The notes below the pieces were generated by a model. It had not been told where the DNA came from. It did not search any database and saw only the letters and a program-made list of their open reading frames with translations. The translations under genes and the position numbers were made by a program. Of a DNA stretch of 64,000 nucleotides, positions 55,574 to 63,991 are shown piece after piece (the stretch's first letter is position 1; the number at the start of each line of letters is the position of its first letter). The DNA lies in the NCBI GenBank assembly GCA_018400755.1, contig JAGYLU010000003.1, positions 50,920-114,919 on the forward strand. The letters run 5' to 3'. Source of the DNA: Acholeplasmataceae bacterium (lineage in GTDB: Bacteria > Bacillota_I > Bacilli_A > Acholeplasmatales > Acholeplasmataceae).

Positions 55574-56809
55574 ATGAACAGATTGGGGAGTTTTGTGGTT
55601 GATGTCAATGAAAACAAAATCACACCCGATGGCCCCCAGGATCTTGCTTCCAAGGCATGGTGTCAATATTGACCGATTGGGCGGTCATCGCCTGTGACCA
55701 GTTCACAAGTCATCCCGCCTTATTGGAAAGCGCTCAGAACTTCTGGTCAGACACCTTCATCTCTTCACAGACTTTACCAAAGGAACTGGAGTGACATGAG
55801 CGAAGCAAGGATTGAAACTATCAACCAGACCATCCGCCATTATCAGTACCCTGGTTTTGGAGGATCTTGGCGAGATGTTTGTCCTTGTCGAGCGCCAAAC
55901 GTCCTATGGACGAAGACGTCTTGGCCTTTTGGCAACAGTGGATTTGGAAAATTATGGATTTCTACCCCACTCTAAAGAGACGATCAGATTAGACCGAAGA
56001 TACCATCATCTCACGGACTCTACCACGGGTCCCGATCCGCAAAAACGCGACCTGAACTGACGCATACGATGCAGTGTTGGTCGATGACAGGGACGAACGT
56101 CTGATTGAGTCCATTGACAAAGACAGTATCATCTATGTGCTCACATCGGATTCGAACATGGATGGCGGACATGTCACAGGATATGCCATCCGTGACACCA
56201 AACGGGTGATGCAGATGTTTCAGTCGCTCGTCAAAACCGATGATCCATCTCCGCTGGTCTTTGTCGTCGGATGCATCACAGCTCGTCGCCGTGGACGCAT
56301 CGCATCATCTGAAACAAACCTTGAACCCAAAAGACTTGCAACATCATCCAGCTCGCCATGCCATGGTGGAGATTGTCAGTCTCTATGACAAAGGATTGTC
56401 ATTTGAGGGCATTCACCGTGTCGTTTTCGAAGTCGATCAAGAGTCTTTTACCCACCAACTGAGGTCGGTTATGGATGGCGACGATATGACCAATCTTCTG
56501 ATTCATGAAAAGACCGTTCCAATGAAGATTCCAAGCGCGCCCCATGAAGCCTATGAACGTCTCCAGACGTTCATGACTTCCTATCTCCATGATCATATGG
56601 AGGCAACCATTGATTATGTCCATGGTGATGAGGAGGTCAGACGGATCGTCGCCAATCATCCCCGCTCAGTCGGCATTCTGATGCCAAGATTGAACCGCGA
56701 AGCCCTCTTTGACATCATCAAGTCCGGTAAGGTCTTGCCGCTCAAGTCGTTTTCGATTGGTCACGCGACCGAGAAAAGATATTACATCGAAGCACGATCG
56801 ATTGTTTGA
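55574..56809 (+). pseudogene. DUF1015 family protein, frameshifted in its first half
   Basis: DUF1015 proteins are commonly encoded next to serC and serA. Pieces read MNRLGSFVVDVN, WAVIACDQFTS, MSEARIETINQTIRHYQYPG, LGEMFVLVERQTSYGR, VDLENYGFLPHS and SNMDGGHVTGYAIRDTKRVM in changing frames; from about 56290 on the frame is open (HPARHAMVEIVSLYDKG, FSIGHATEKRYYIEARSI). About seven indels fall before 56,300 and none after. Restored length is about 410 residues. The function is unknown; the context suggests serine metabolism. Confidence 0.8.
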
Positions 56810-56836
56810 TCAGAACAACATATAAAAAGGAGATCT

Positions 56837-57934
56837 ATGACGATGAACAGACGCATTTACAATTTCTCAGCCGGACCTGCAGTCCTGCCGGAAGATGTCT
56901 TGAAGATTGCTTCACAAGAGATGCTCAACTACCAAAACAGTGGGATGTCGGTGATGGAGATGAGCCATCGCTCAGCCGTCTATCAATCGATCTTTGATGA
57001 GGCTGAAGCTGATCTTCGCACCTTGATGGGAATTCCTGAGAACTACAGGGTCCTTTTCCTTCAGGGTGGGGCGACCTTGCAGTTCTCAATGGTCCCCATC
57101 AACTTGATGAAACACGGCAAAGCTGACTACATCATCACCGGGACCTGGGCCAAGAAGGCGTTCAAGGAAGCCCAAAAATTTCTTGATGCCAAAGCCATCG
57201 CCTCATCTGAGGATGAAGGTTTCAAACGGATTCCAAACCTCGATGGTCTCCAAATCAGAGAAGATGCCGACTATGTCCACATCTGTGAGAACAACACCAT
57301 TGCCGGAACCGCATTTCAACGTCTCCCCGAGACCCACGGCAAGCCTTTGGTCTCCGACATGTCCTCATCGATCCTATCCAAACCCATCGATGTCTCGGCC
57401 TATGGCATGATCTATGCCGGTGCCCAGAAAAATGTCGGACCCGCCGGCGTGACGATTGTGATCATCCGCAAGGATTTGATCAGGGAAGACCTTGATCCGA
57501 AGACACCACTCATGTTGCGATATGACACCCATGACAAAGCCAATTCGATGCACAACACCCCACCAACATATCCGATTTATGTCTGTGGTCTTGTCTTCAA
57601 GTGGCTTCTAGACCTTGGAGGTCTATCTGCCATCCACGCCATCAATCTGGAGAAGGCAGCATTGCTTTATGATTTTCTTGATCAGTCCTCTCTATTCAAA
57701 GGCACGGTTGATCCCAAAGACCGTTCCATCATGAATGTCTGTTTCACGACCGGCAATCCTGATCTCGACCAGGCCTTTGTCAAGGCGTCCAAGGCATCCG
57801 GATTCGAGAACCTCAAGGGTCATCGTTCGGTAGGTGGCATGCGGGCAAGCATCTATAACGCCATGCCGGTTGAGGCTGTCAAGGCTTTGGTGTCCTTCAT
57901 GCAAACGTTTGAGTCAGAAACCAAGGGGGTGTGA
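56837..57934 (+). CDS. serC: Phosphoserine aminotransferase
   Basis: SerC converts 3-phosphohydroxypyruvate and glutamate to phosphoserine with pyridoxal phosphate. The 365-residue protein starts RRIYNFSAGPAVLPEDVL and has the cofactor lysine in YAGAQKNVGPAG near residue 196, and FKGTVDPKDRSIMNVCF and HRSVGGMRASIYNAMP near the end. AAGGAG lies six bases before the ATG. It stands between the DUF1015 gene and serA, three bases apart from the latter. No serB phosphatase gene is in the window. Confidence 0.97.
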   Translation: MTMNRRIYNFSAGPAVLPEDVLKIASQEMLNYQNSGMSVMEMSHRSAVYQSIFDEAEADLRTLMGIPENYRVLFLQGGATLQFSMVPINLMKHGKADYIITGTWAKKAFKEAQKFLDAKAIASSEDEGFKRIPNLDGLQIREDADYVHICENNTIAGTAFQRLPETHGKPLVSDMSSSILSKPIDVSAYGMIYAGAQKNVGPAGVTIVIIRKDLIREDLDPKTPLMLRYDTHDKANSMHNTPPTYPIYVCGLVFKWLLDLGGLSAIHAINLEKAALLYDFLDQSSLFKGTVDPKDRSIMNVCFTTGNPDLDQAFVKASKASGFENLKGHRSVGGMRASIYNAMPVEAVKALVSFMQTFESETKGV

Positions 57935-57937
57935 CCC

Positions 57938-59098
57938 ATGCCCAAAATCACATTGTTGAACAAGATCTCAAAAGCTGGTTTGAGGGTGTTGACAGATGAT
58001 TATCAGATCACCGAAGACATCAAGGAAGCGGATCTGGTGTTGGTGCGTAGCCAGGCCATGCACGACATCGCCTTGTCAAGTCAGACTCTCGCCGTCGCCA
58101 GAGCCGGGGCGGGTGTCAACAACATCCCGCTAGAGGCCTACGCCAAACAAGGTGTTGTCGTTTTCAATACCCCTGGGGCGAATGCCAATGCTGTCAAGGA
58201 ACTTACGCTTCTTGGATTGTTGCTGTCGATGCGCGATGTCTTGGGTGGCATCCATTATCTGAAGACCCACCAAGACGATCTTGCGATTGACAAGACCGTT
58301 GAAAAAGTCAAAAGTGCCTATGGCGGCAATGAGATCAAAGGCAAGACCATCGGTATCATCGGTCTGGGCACCATCGGCATGATGGTGGCCAAGGCAGCAT
58401 CCGATCTTGGCATGAATGTCATTGGCACCAAAAGAAATCTTGCCACGATCAATCAAGCGAGCTTGGATTTTGACCTCAAATTGGTTCTGACCCCCGAAGA
58501 GATCTATCAGCAAGCGGATGTCATCAGTCTGAATATCCCAATGAATGACAAGACCAAGCATATGATCAACCAACAGACGTTTGAACAAATGAGAGATGGT
58601 GTCATCATATTGAATTTTGCCCGCGCTGGTCTCGTTGATGATGATGCCCTTGAAAAAGCCTTGACCCAAGGCAAAGTCAGACGTTATGTCACTGATTTCC
58701 CCAATCACAAGACCAACAACCTAGAAGGTGTCATTGCCATCCCTCATCTGGGCGCATCCACAGAGGAGTCTGAGGATAACTGCGCAAGGATGGCAGCCGA
58801 ACAAGTGATGCGTTATCTAGAGACGGGCTCGATCAAGCATGCTGTGACCTATCCCGATCTCTGTGGGGATGCCTTTGAAGCGAGATCAAGAATCGTGATT
58901 CTCGTCCATGAAAGAAGACAACTCGATATCATTTTGATGCATCTTTCCGATCATTTTCCGGATGCCCAGATTCGTTTCGCCCAAAATGATGGATATGCTG
59001 TGATCCACGTTGATTTGAAGATCACAGCAAGTCCTGAACAGTTTGAGTCCATCAGAGCTATGGAGGGGGTTGCAAGAGTCAGGGTGTTGACATTCTGA
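57938..59098 (+). CDS. serA: D-3-phosphoglycerate dehydrogenase
   Basis: SerA oxidises 3-phosphoglycerate, the first step of serine synthesis. The 386-residue form has the NAD-binding GIIGLGTIGMMVA near residue 145, the catalytic arginine in LNFARAGLVDD and the histidine in IPHLGASTEES. The C-terminus is a short regulatory-like domain of about 70 residues (FAQNDGYAVIHVDLKI). This is the short-type SerA of many Bacillota. It follows serC closely and is closed by a GC-rich hairpin. Confidence 0.95.
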   Translation: MPKITLLNKISKAGLRVLTDDYQITEDIKEADLVLVRSQAMHDIALSSQTLAVARAGAGVNNIPLEAYAKQGVVVFNTPGANANAVKELTLLGLLLSMRDVLGGIHYLKTHQDDLAIDKTVEKVKSAYGGNEIKGKTIGIIGLGTIGMMVAKAASDLGMNVIGTKRNLATINQASLDFDLKLVLTPEEIYQQADVISLNIPMNDKTKHMINQQTFEQMRDGVIILNFARAGLVDDDALEKALTQGKVRRYVTDFPNHKTNNLEGVIAIPHLGASTEESEDNCARMAAEQVMRYLETGSIKHAVTYPDLCGDAFEARSRIVILVHERRQLDIILMHLSDHFPDAQIRFAQNDGYAVIHVDLKITASPEQFESIRAMEGVARVRVLTF

Positions 59099-59121
59099 GA
59101 CAAGGATGACATTGATAGACT

Positions 59122-59155
59122 TTAGGGGTGTTGTGTCTTTCGACAACACCCCTTT
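59122..59155 (+). terminator. Hairpin after serA
   Basis: TTAGGGGTGTTGT pairs with ACAACACCCCTTTA in a very stable stem. The T run after it is short, so it may act as terminator or as 3' stabilising hairpin. Confidence 0.7.
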
Positions 59156-59224
59156 ATGATGCTTTGCAGATCTTCAGATCTCGCTCAATCTTTGGGCATC
59201 GGACAAAGAGCCATCACTTCTTTG

Positions 59225-59233
59225 TGCTATAAT
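59225..59233 (+). promoter_or_regulatory. Extended -10 of the glycosylase-zwf operon
   Basis: TGCTATAAT ends at 59233, 20 bases before the start codon at 59254. Confidence 0.6.
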
Positions 59234-59253
59234 GATTTTGAAAAGGTGATGAC

Positions 59254-59880
59254 ATGAAGACATATCTATACCATCCGGGCAGTGAGGCTGTCAAAACACT
59301 CGCCATCAAGGATCCGCTCTTTGGGCCGTTGATCGCATCCATTCCATCCATCAGGGTTGACATCGGGGGCAATGACTTTCTTTCATTGGTCAATACCATC
59401 ATTGCCCAGCAGGTGTCTTCAACTGTTGCCGCGGTCTTGTCAAGACGTCTAAACGACGCATTTGGACATCCCATGACACCAGATGATCTCTTGGCGTCCA
59501 GTGGTGATGACTTGCGGGCTTTGGGACTTTCGAGACAGAAAGTGACGTATCTCAAGTCATTATCTGAGGCCATCACGGGCGGCACCATAGATTTCAGCAG
59601 ACTCAGAGATCTGGGTGATGAGGATGTCATCAATCAACTCACGACCATCAAAGGGATTGGTCGGTGGACCGCAGAGATGTTTCTGATCTTTTCCCTAGGA
59701 CGAGAAGATGTGTTCTCGGTGTCTGACCTAGGCCTTAGAAATGCGGTCAAGAAACTTTATCAGAACGACGCTTTGTCGCACTCACAACTGATTGAAATCA
59801 GCGACAAATGGCGTCCATACCGATCTGTTGCCAGCCATTATCTTTGGCACATTTGGGACAATCAGGGGAAAAGCCTATGA
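59254..59880 (+). CDS. DNA-3-methyladenine glycosylase (AlkA/HhH-GPD type)
   Basis: The enzyme removes alkylated bases from DNA. The 208-residue protein has the helix-hairpin-helix LTTIKGIGRWTAEMFLIFSL near residues 128-147 and the catalytic aspartate in VFSVSDLGLRNAV shortly after. IIAQQVSSTVAAVLSRRL marks the N-terminal half. It lacks the N-terminal beta domain of E. coli AlkA and fits the short AlkA-like group. The stop overlaps the zwf start by four bases. Confidence 0.92.
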   Translation: MKTYLYHPGSEAVKTLAIKDPLFGPLIASIPSIRVDIGGNDFLSLVNTIIAQQVSSTVAAVLSRRLNDAFGHPMTPDDLLASSGDDLRALGLSRQKVTYLKSLSEAITGGTIDFSRLRDLGDEDVINQLTTIKGIGRWTAEMFLIFSLGREDVFSVSDLGLRNAVKKLYQNDALSHSQLIEISDKWRPYRSVASHYLWHIWDNQGKSL

Positions 59881-61250
59881 GAAACACACCAATGGAAAAT
59901 ATCATCGTCATCTTCGGTGCAACCGGCGATTTGACCATGAGGAAACTCCTTCCAGCGCTTACAAGGCTCAAGAAAAACAATGACATCGGTCGCTTAAGCA
60001 AGGTGGTCGCTGTCGGAAGACGGTCGTTTGACACAGCGGCTTATCTTGACTATGTCACAAAGAATGCCCCGGAAACACCGGACATAAAGACCCTCAAAGA
60101 CATGGTCGACTATGTCAAAACCGACATCGGACATGTTGATGACTTCATGCGTTTGAAAGAACATCTCAGGGCCATGAGTGGACCTAAGACAGTGACGCTT
60201 TATTATTTCGCTGTCAGTCCGTCTTTGTTTCCGGTCATTGCCGGAAACATCCACCAAGTCGGACTCGTTCAAAAAGGTGACAAGCAAGCCCGGATCATCT
60301 TCGAGAAGCCCTTCGGTAACAGTCTTGAGAGTGCGACGGCAATCAATGATGCCCTTTATGAGGCTTTCGATGAGCATCAGATTTACCGAATTGACCATTA
60401 TCTTGGCAAAGAGATGATCCAGAATCTTTTGACCGTTCGTTTCGCCAATCGGATCTTTGAGGATGTCTGGCACAACCGGACGATCAAAAACGTCAAGATC
60501 ATTGTCAAGGAAACCGATGGGGTCTTGAACCGAGGCGCTTATTATGACGATGCTGGGGCGTTATCGGACATGATCCAGAGTCACTTGCTGCAGATGCTCT
60601 CGCTCGTGGCCATGGATACGCCGATGTCTTATCACAGCACCGATGTCAAAAAAGAGAAGATCAAGGTCCTTGAACATATCGCTTTTGAGCCCAAACAATC
60701 ACTTTTTGGACAATACGCGGGTTACACCAAAGAACATGATGTCGCCCCAGACTCCAAGACGGAGACATTCGTGTTTTTGAAAGCATTGGTTAACACCCCT
60801 AGGTTCAAAGGGGTGCCATTTTATCTCATGACTGGAAAGAAGCTTGAAGTCAAGCAATCGATGATCATCATCGAGTTTGAGGAGACCAACGAGCAGCGCA
60901 AGTGGAAGTTGCCCCTATCAACCAACAAACTGATCATCAAGATCGCCCCTCTTGATGGCGTAGGCCTGATGCTCAACAGCAAGGTCCCAGGTTTAAAAGA
61001 CGCCGTTCATGAGGTTGAGCTCGAGTACTGTGTCGCTTGTCAGGCGGTCGGAAACATGCCTGAGGCCTATGAGAAACTGTTGCTTGATGCGTTTTTTGGA
61101 CATAAGAGTCTGTTTGCTGACTGGTGTGAGATCGAACGGTCATGGCGGTTTGTCGACTCGATCAGGAAGACATCCTACGACTTGATGATCTATGATCACT
61201 ATGACGCGCTTTATGAACAGATCATAACATTGACCGGTGAGGTGATATGA
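59877..61250 (+). CDS. zwf: Glucose-6-phosphate 1-dehydrogenase
   Basis: Zwf feeds the oxidative pentose phosphate pathway and makes NADPH. The 457-residue protein has the nucleotide loop IVIFGATGDLTMRKLLPAL near residue 9 and the catalytic RIDHYLGKEMIQNLLTVRFAN near residue 172. The C-terminal domain contains FYLMTGKKLEVKQSMI. It is slightly shorter than the usual 480-500 residues. The ATG at 59877 overlaps the glycosylase stop; GGGGAAAA is the ribosome site. The next gene starts one base after its stop. Confidence 0.95.
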   Translation: MRNTPMENIIVIFGATGDLTMRKLLPALTRLKKNNDIGRLSKVVAVGRRSFDTAAYLDYVTKNAPETPDIKTLKDMVDYVKTDIGHVDDFMRLKEHLRAMSGPKTVTLYYFAVSPSLFPVIAGNIHQVGLVQKGDKQARIIFEKPFGNSLESATAINDALYEAFDEHQIYRIDHYLGKEMIQNLLTVRFANRIFEDVWHNRTIKNVKIIVKETDGVLNRGAYYDDAGALSDMIQSHLLQMLSLVAMDTPMSYHSTDVKKEKIKVLEHIAFEPKQSLFGQYAGYTKEHDVAPDSKTETFVFLKALVNTPRFKGVPFYLMTGKKLEVKQSMIIIEFEETNEQRKWKLPLSTNKLIIKIAPLDGVGLMLNSKVPGLKDAVHEVELEYCVACQAVGNMPEAYEKLLLDAFFGHKSLFADWCEIERSWRFVDSIRKTSYDLMIYDHYDALYEQIITLTGEVI

Positions 61251-61251
61251 C

Positions 61252-61875
61252 ATGAAAATCTATGATGTTTCAATGACGATTGAAGAGACCATGATGGTCT
61301 ATAAGAACAAACCGGAAAAGAAACCAATGATCTCTTTTGCATCGACCTTTGAGACCGGAACGGTCTATGAGAGTCTCTTGACGATGAATCTCCATACCGG
61401 GACCCATATGGATTTTCCAAAACACATCATCAAGGGCGGCATGACCTCAAGAGCACTGGATCTTGAGCGACTGATTACCAAGGTGATTGTTCTTGACATG
61501 ACTGACCTTGACAAGGCCATTACTGCAAAAGACTTGGAAGACCATGACATCAACAAGGATGATTTTGTCTTGTTCAAGACCAAAAACAGCTTTTCCGAGG
61601 TGTTTGATTTTGACTTTGTCTACGTCCGTCAAGACGCCGCCCAAAGGCTTGCCGAGATTGGTGTCAAAGGCATCGGAGTCGATGCCCTTGGTATCGAACG
61701 TGATCAGGAAGGTTACCCGACCCATAAAATCTGCTTTGAGTCCGACATCATCATCATCGAAGGATTGAGATTGAAAAGTGTCCCTGAAGGGACCTATCAG
61801 ATGTTTGCGTTGCCGCTTAAAATCAAAGAGACCGAGGCGTTGCCACTATCGGTCATTTTGACCGATCATGCCTGA
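61252..61875 (+). CDS. Cyclase family protein (kynurenine formamidase-like)
   Basis: This metal-dependent hydrolase family includes kynurenine formamidases and isatin hydrolases. The 207-residue protein has the metal motif LHTGTHMDFPKHIIKGG near residue 45 and GIGVDALGIERD near 140, with FFKTKNS-like strand FVLFKTKNSF between. The substrate is unknown; no tryptophan-degradation gene is nearby. It sits in the zwf operon and overlaps the GNAT gene by eight bases. Confidence 0.9.
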   Translation: MKIYDVSMTIEETMMVYKNKPEKKPMISFASTFETGTVYESLLTMNLHTGTHMDFPKHIIKGGMTSRALDLERLITKVIVLDMTDLDKAITAKDLEDHDINKDDFVLFKTKNSFSEVFDFDFVYVRQDAAQRLAEIGVKGIGVDALGIERDQEGYPTHKICFESDIIIIEGLRLKSVPEGTYQMFALPLKIKETEALPLSVILTDHA

Positions 61876-62404
61876 GATCATCATCCGGAAGGCCACGCCT
61901 CAAGACCTTGAGATGATCTGGGCACTTCGCCTTGAAACGAGTGCCTTGCTCAAAGCCAGAGGCATTGATCAATGGCAGTATGACTTGCCGAATCAAGAGA
62001 CATTTCTTTCTGATATCCGGCAGGGCCACTTCTATGTGGCTGAGGAAGAAAGACATCTTCTTGCCATGATCGCGATCAAAGACACCCATGAGCCGACCTA
62101 TGACATCGTCTATGGTGGTGCGTGGGCAGAGGATGTCCCTTATCTCACCGTTCACCGTCTTGCCGTGAAGGGTGATCAGCTCGGCCGGGGTCTTGGCTTT
62201 CTTCTGATGCGGTTTGCTGAGACCATCGCTTTGGAGAAGAAAGTCCCTTATATCAGGATTGACACCCACAAGAACAACCGTTATGCCATCAGGCTCTTTG
62301 AGTCTTTGGGATACATCAGACGGGGTGAGATCGATCTGAACCCCCAAAAAGGCGACATCAGACGGATTGTTTTCGATAAACAGATATCAAAAGGATGTGA
62401 GTGA
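61868..62404 (+). CDS. GNAT family N-acetyltransferase
   Basis: The 178-residue protein has the acetyl-CoA motif VHRLAVKGDQLGRGLGFLLM near residues 95-114 and the terminal IDTHKNNRYAIRLFESLGY, typical of GNAT enzymes. The substrate is unknown. The ATG lies inside the end of the cyclase gene, so translation is coupled. The next gene begins directly after its stop. Confidence 0.92.
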   Translation: MPEIIIRKATPQDLEMIWALRLETSALLKARGIDQWQYDLPNQETFLSDIRQGHFYVAEEERHLLAMIAIKDTHEPTYDIVYGGAWAEDVPYLTVHRLAVKGDQLGRGLGFLLMRFAETIALEKKVPYIRIDTHKNNRYAIRLFESLGYIRRGEIDLNPQKGDIRRIVFDKQISKGCE

Positions 62405-63325
62405 ATGCTCATCTATATGGATGACCGATTTTTAGATCTTGATACCCTCTACGCTTTGGCCGAAACCACCAAAGGGTTTTCGATCACGACCGATCCAAAC
62501 GATCTTTCGAAGGTCGATGTTGTCATGGTGATGCCATCGTTTTTCAAAGACAAAGAACTCAATATGATGCCCAAGCTTTCCTGGGTTCAACTGATGGCAG
62601 CAGGCTATGACGGCCTTGATCTGGAGGCTTTCCGAAAACGGAACATCGTTGTCACAAATGCCAAGGATGTCTATAGCATCCAGATTGCTGAGGATGTCTT
62701 CTCCAAAATCCTCTTTCTGAATCGTCATCTGGACCGCTACCATGCGCAGATGAAAACCAAGGTCTGGGACCGCCACCGTGTCAACCATGAGATTTATGGG
62801 TCGGTTGCAGGCATTGTCGGGGCTGGCGCCATTGGGATTGAGATCGCTAAACGGATGAAAGCCTTTGGTGCCAAGACCATTGGCTATCGGACCAGACAGG
62901 TCGAGACCCCTCATATGGATGAGACTGTCACCGGACCAGCCGGGTTTGATCGACTCTTGCATGAAAGTGATTATGTCATCGCAGCCCTGCCATTGACCAA
63001 GCACACAAAGCATATCTTTGATGCCACGGTCTTTGCCAAGATGAAAAAGAACGCCATGTTTGTCAATATCGCCCGCGGTGGTATCGTCTCTCAGGACGCC
63101 TTGGTTCATGCCTTGAAAACAAAGACCATCAGAGCCGCCGCGCTTGACGTGACTGATCCTGAGCCACTGCCGGCTGACCATGAGCTTTGGGAGGTGGAAG
63201 AGGTCCTGATCACGCCACACGTCGCCAGTGAAAGTCCTTTCCAAATTGAGAGACTGACCGCCTTGCTGGAGACCAACATCAAGAGAGTGCTTGAAAACGC
63301 TTCCCTTGAAAACATCATTACTTGA
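62405..63325 (+). CDS. D-isomer-specific 2-hydroxyacid dehydrogenase
   Basis: The 306-residue protein has the Rossmann motif GIVGAGAIGIEIAKRM near residue 138, the catalytic arginine in FVNIARGGIVSQ near 220, the glutamate in DVTDPEPLPADH and the histidine in ITPHVASESPF. These enzymes reduce 2-keto acids with NAD(P)H. The substrate (perhaps glyoxylate or hydroxypyruvate) cannot be told. It is the last gene of the glycosylase-zwf-cyclase-GNAT operon, closed by a terminator. Confidence 0.92.
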   Translation: MLIYMDDRFLDLDTLYALAETTKGFSITTDPNDLSKVDVVMVMPSFFKDKELNMMPKLSWVQLMAAGYDGLDLEAFRKRNIVVTNAKDVYSIQIAEDVFSKILFLNRHLDRYHAQMKTKVWDRHRVNHEIYGSVAGIVGAGAIGIEIAKRMKAFGAKTIGYRTRQVETPHMDETVTGPAGFDRLLHESDYVIAALPLTKHTKHIFDATVFAKMKKNAMFVNIARGGIVSQDALVHALKTKTIRAAALDVTDPEPLPADHELWEVEEVLITPHVASESPFQIERLTALLETNIKRVLENASLENIIT

Positions 63326-63342
63326 CTTAAGTAAACCATAAG

Positions 63343-63367
63343 AAACGGCTTTCTATGCCGTTTTTTT
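63343..63367 (+). terminator. Terminator after the dehydrogenase gene
   Basis: AAACGGC (63343-63349) pairs with GCCGTTT (63357-63363), followed by T. Confidence 0.88.
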
Positions 63368-63394
63368 GTTTTAGAGGACATCCCGTGAAAAGCA

Positions 63395-63422
63395 TTGACA
63401 AATCGGTAAAAAGTGTTAAAAT
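63395..63422 (+). promoter_or_regulatory. Promoter of the acc operon
   Basis: TTGACA (63395-63400) and TAAAAT (63417-63422) are 16 bases apart with TGT before the -10. This is the best -35 in the window. Confidence 0.8.
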
Positions 63423-63471
63423 AAGTTCGGTTTATCAATTTGAACCTCAAAATAAAAAAAGGAAGGTGATC

Positions 63472-63489
63472 ATGCCAACCGACAAGTGA
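63472..63489 (+). CDS. Possible five-codon leader ORF upstream of accB
   Basis: AAGGAAGGTG, a strong ribosome site, precedes ATG CCA ACC GAC AAG TGA, which would encode MPTDK. It lies about 45 bases after the promoter and 67 bases before the accB start. It may be a regulatory leader or a chance site. No family evidence is possible at this length. Confidence 0.3.
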   Translation: MPTDK

Positions 63490-63556
63490 TGAGTCTCTAG
63501 CATGCTCTCGGGCATCAACCGTATTGACCATACCTGACCACAATGAGGACCAAAAC

Positions 63557-63991
63557 ATGAACATATCTGACATTCAATCCATCATCCGTGATTTCGAATC
63601 GTCGAACCTCATGACTCTCGAACTCGAGATGGACAACTTCAAACTCAAACTATCCAAACATAAACATGACAACCATACGTATGGTGAGACCACCATTCCA
63701 TCCATATCAAGCGAATCAACTGCAACACCCGTCTCAAAGGATGACGCCGTGACGACCTTTGTCAAAGCTCCTTTGGTGGGGACCTTCTACAGTTCCGATG
63801 CCCCCGGCAAGAAACCGTTTGTCGATGTTGGCGACCTGGTCAATGAAGGTGATGTGCTATGCATCATCGAAGCCATGAAAATCATGAATGAGATCACGGC
63901 CCCAAAGACCGGGGTGATCACTGAGATCCATCTCAAAGACGGACAGGCGGTTGGCTTTGATCAAGTGATCATGACCCTCGGTGATGTGTGA
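63557..63991 (+). CDS. accB: Biotin carboxyl carrier protein of acetyl-CoA carboxylase
   Basis: AccB carries biotin between the carboxylase and carboxyltransferase of fatty acid synthesis. The 144-residue protein has the N-terminal NISDIQSIIRDFESSNLM, a flexible serine/threonine-rich linker, and the biotinyl domain with VKAPLVGTFYSSDAPGKKPF and the biotinylated lysine in IIEAMKIMNEI near residue 110. The start at 63557 has GAGGAC upstream; an in-frame codon at 63524 has no site. The stop overlaps the next start. Confidence 0.96.
   Translation: MNISDIQSIIRDFESSNLMTLELEMDNFKLKLSKHKHDNHTYGETTIPSISSESTATPVSKDDAVTTFVKAPLVGTFYSSDAPGKKPFVDVGDLVNEGDVLCIIEAMKIMNEITAPKTGVITEIHLKDGQAVGFDQVIMTLGDV

Noticed and set aside
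62432..63244. A 270-codon open frame antisense to the hydroxyacid dehydrogenase gene
   Set aside because: It is the reverse shadow of a well-conserved gene and has no family signature.
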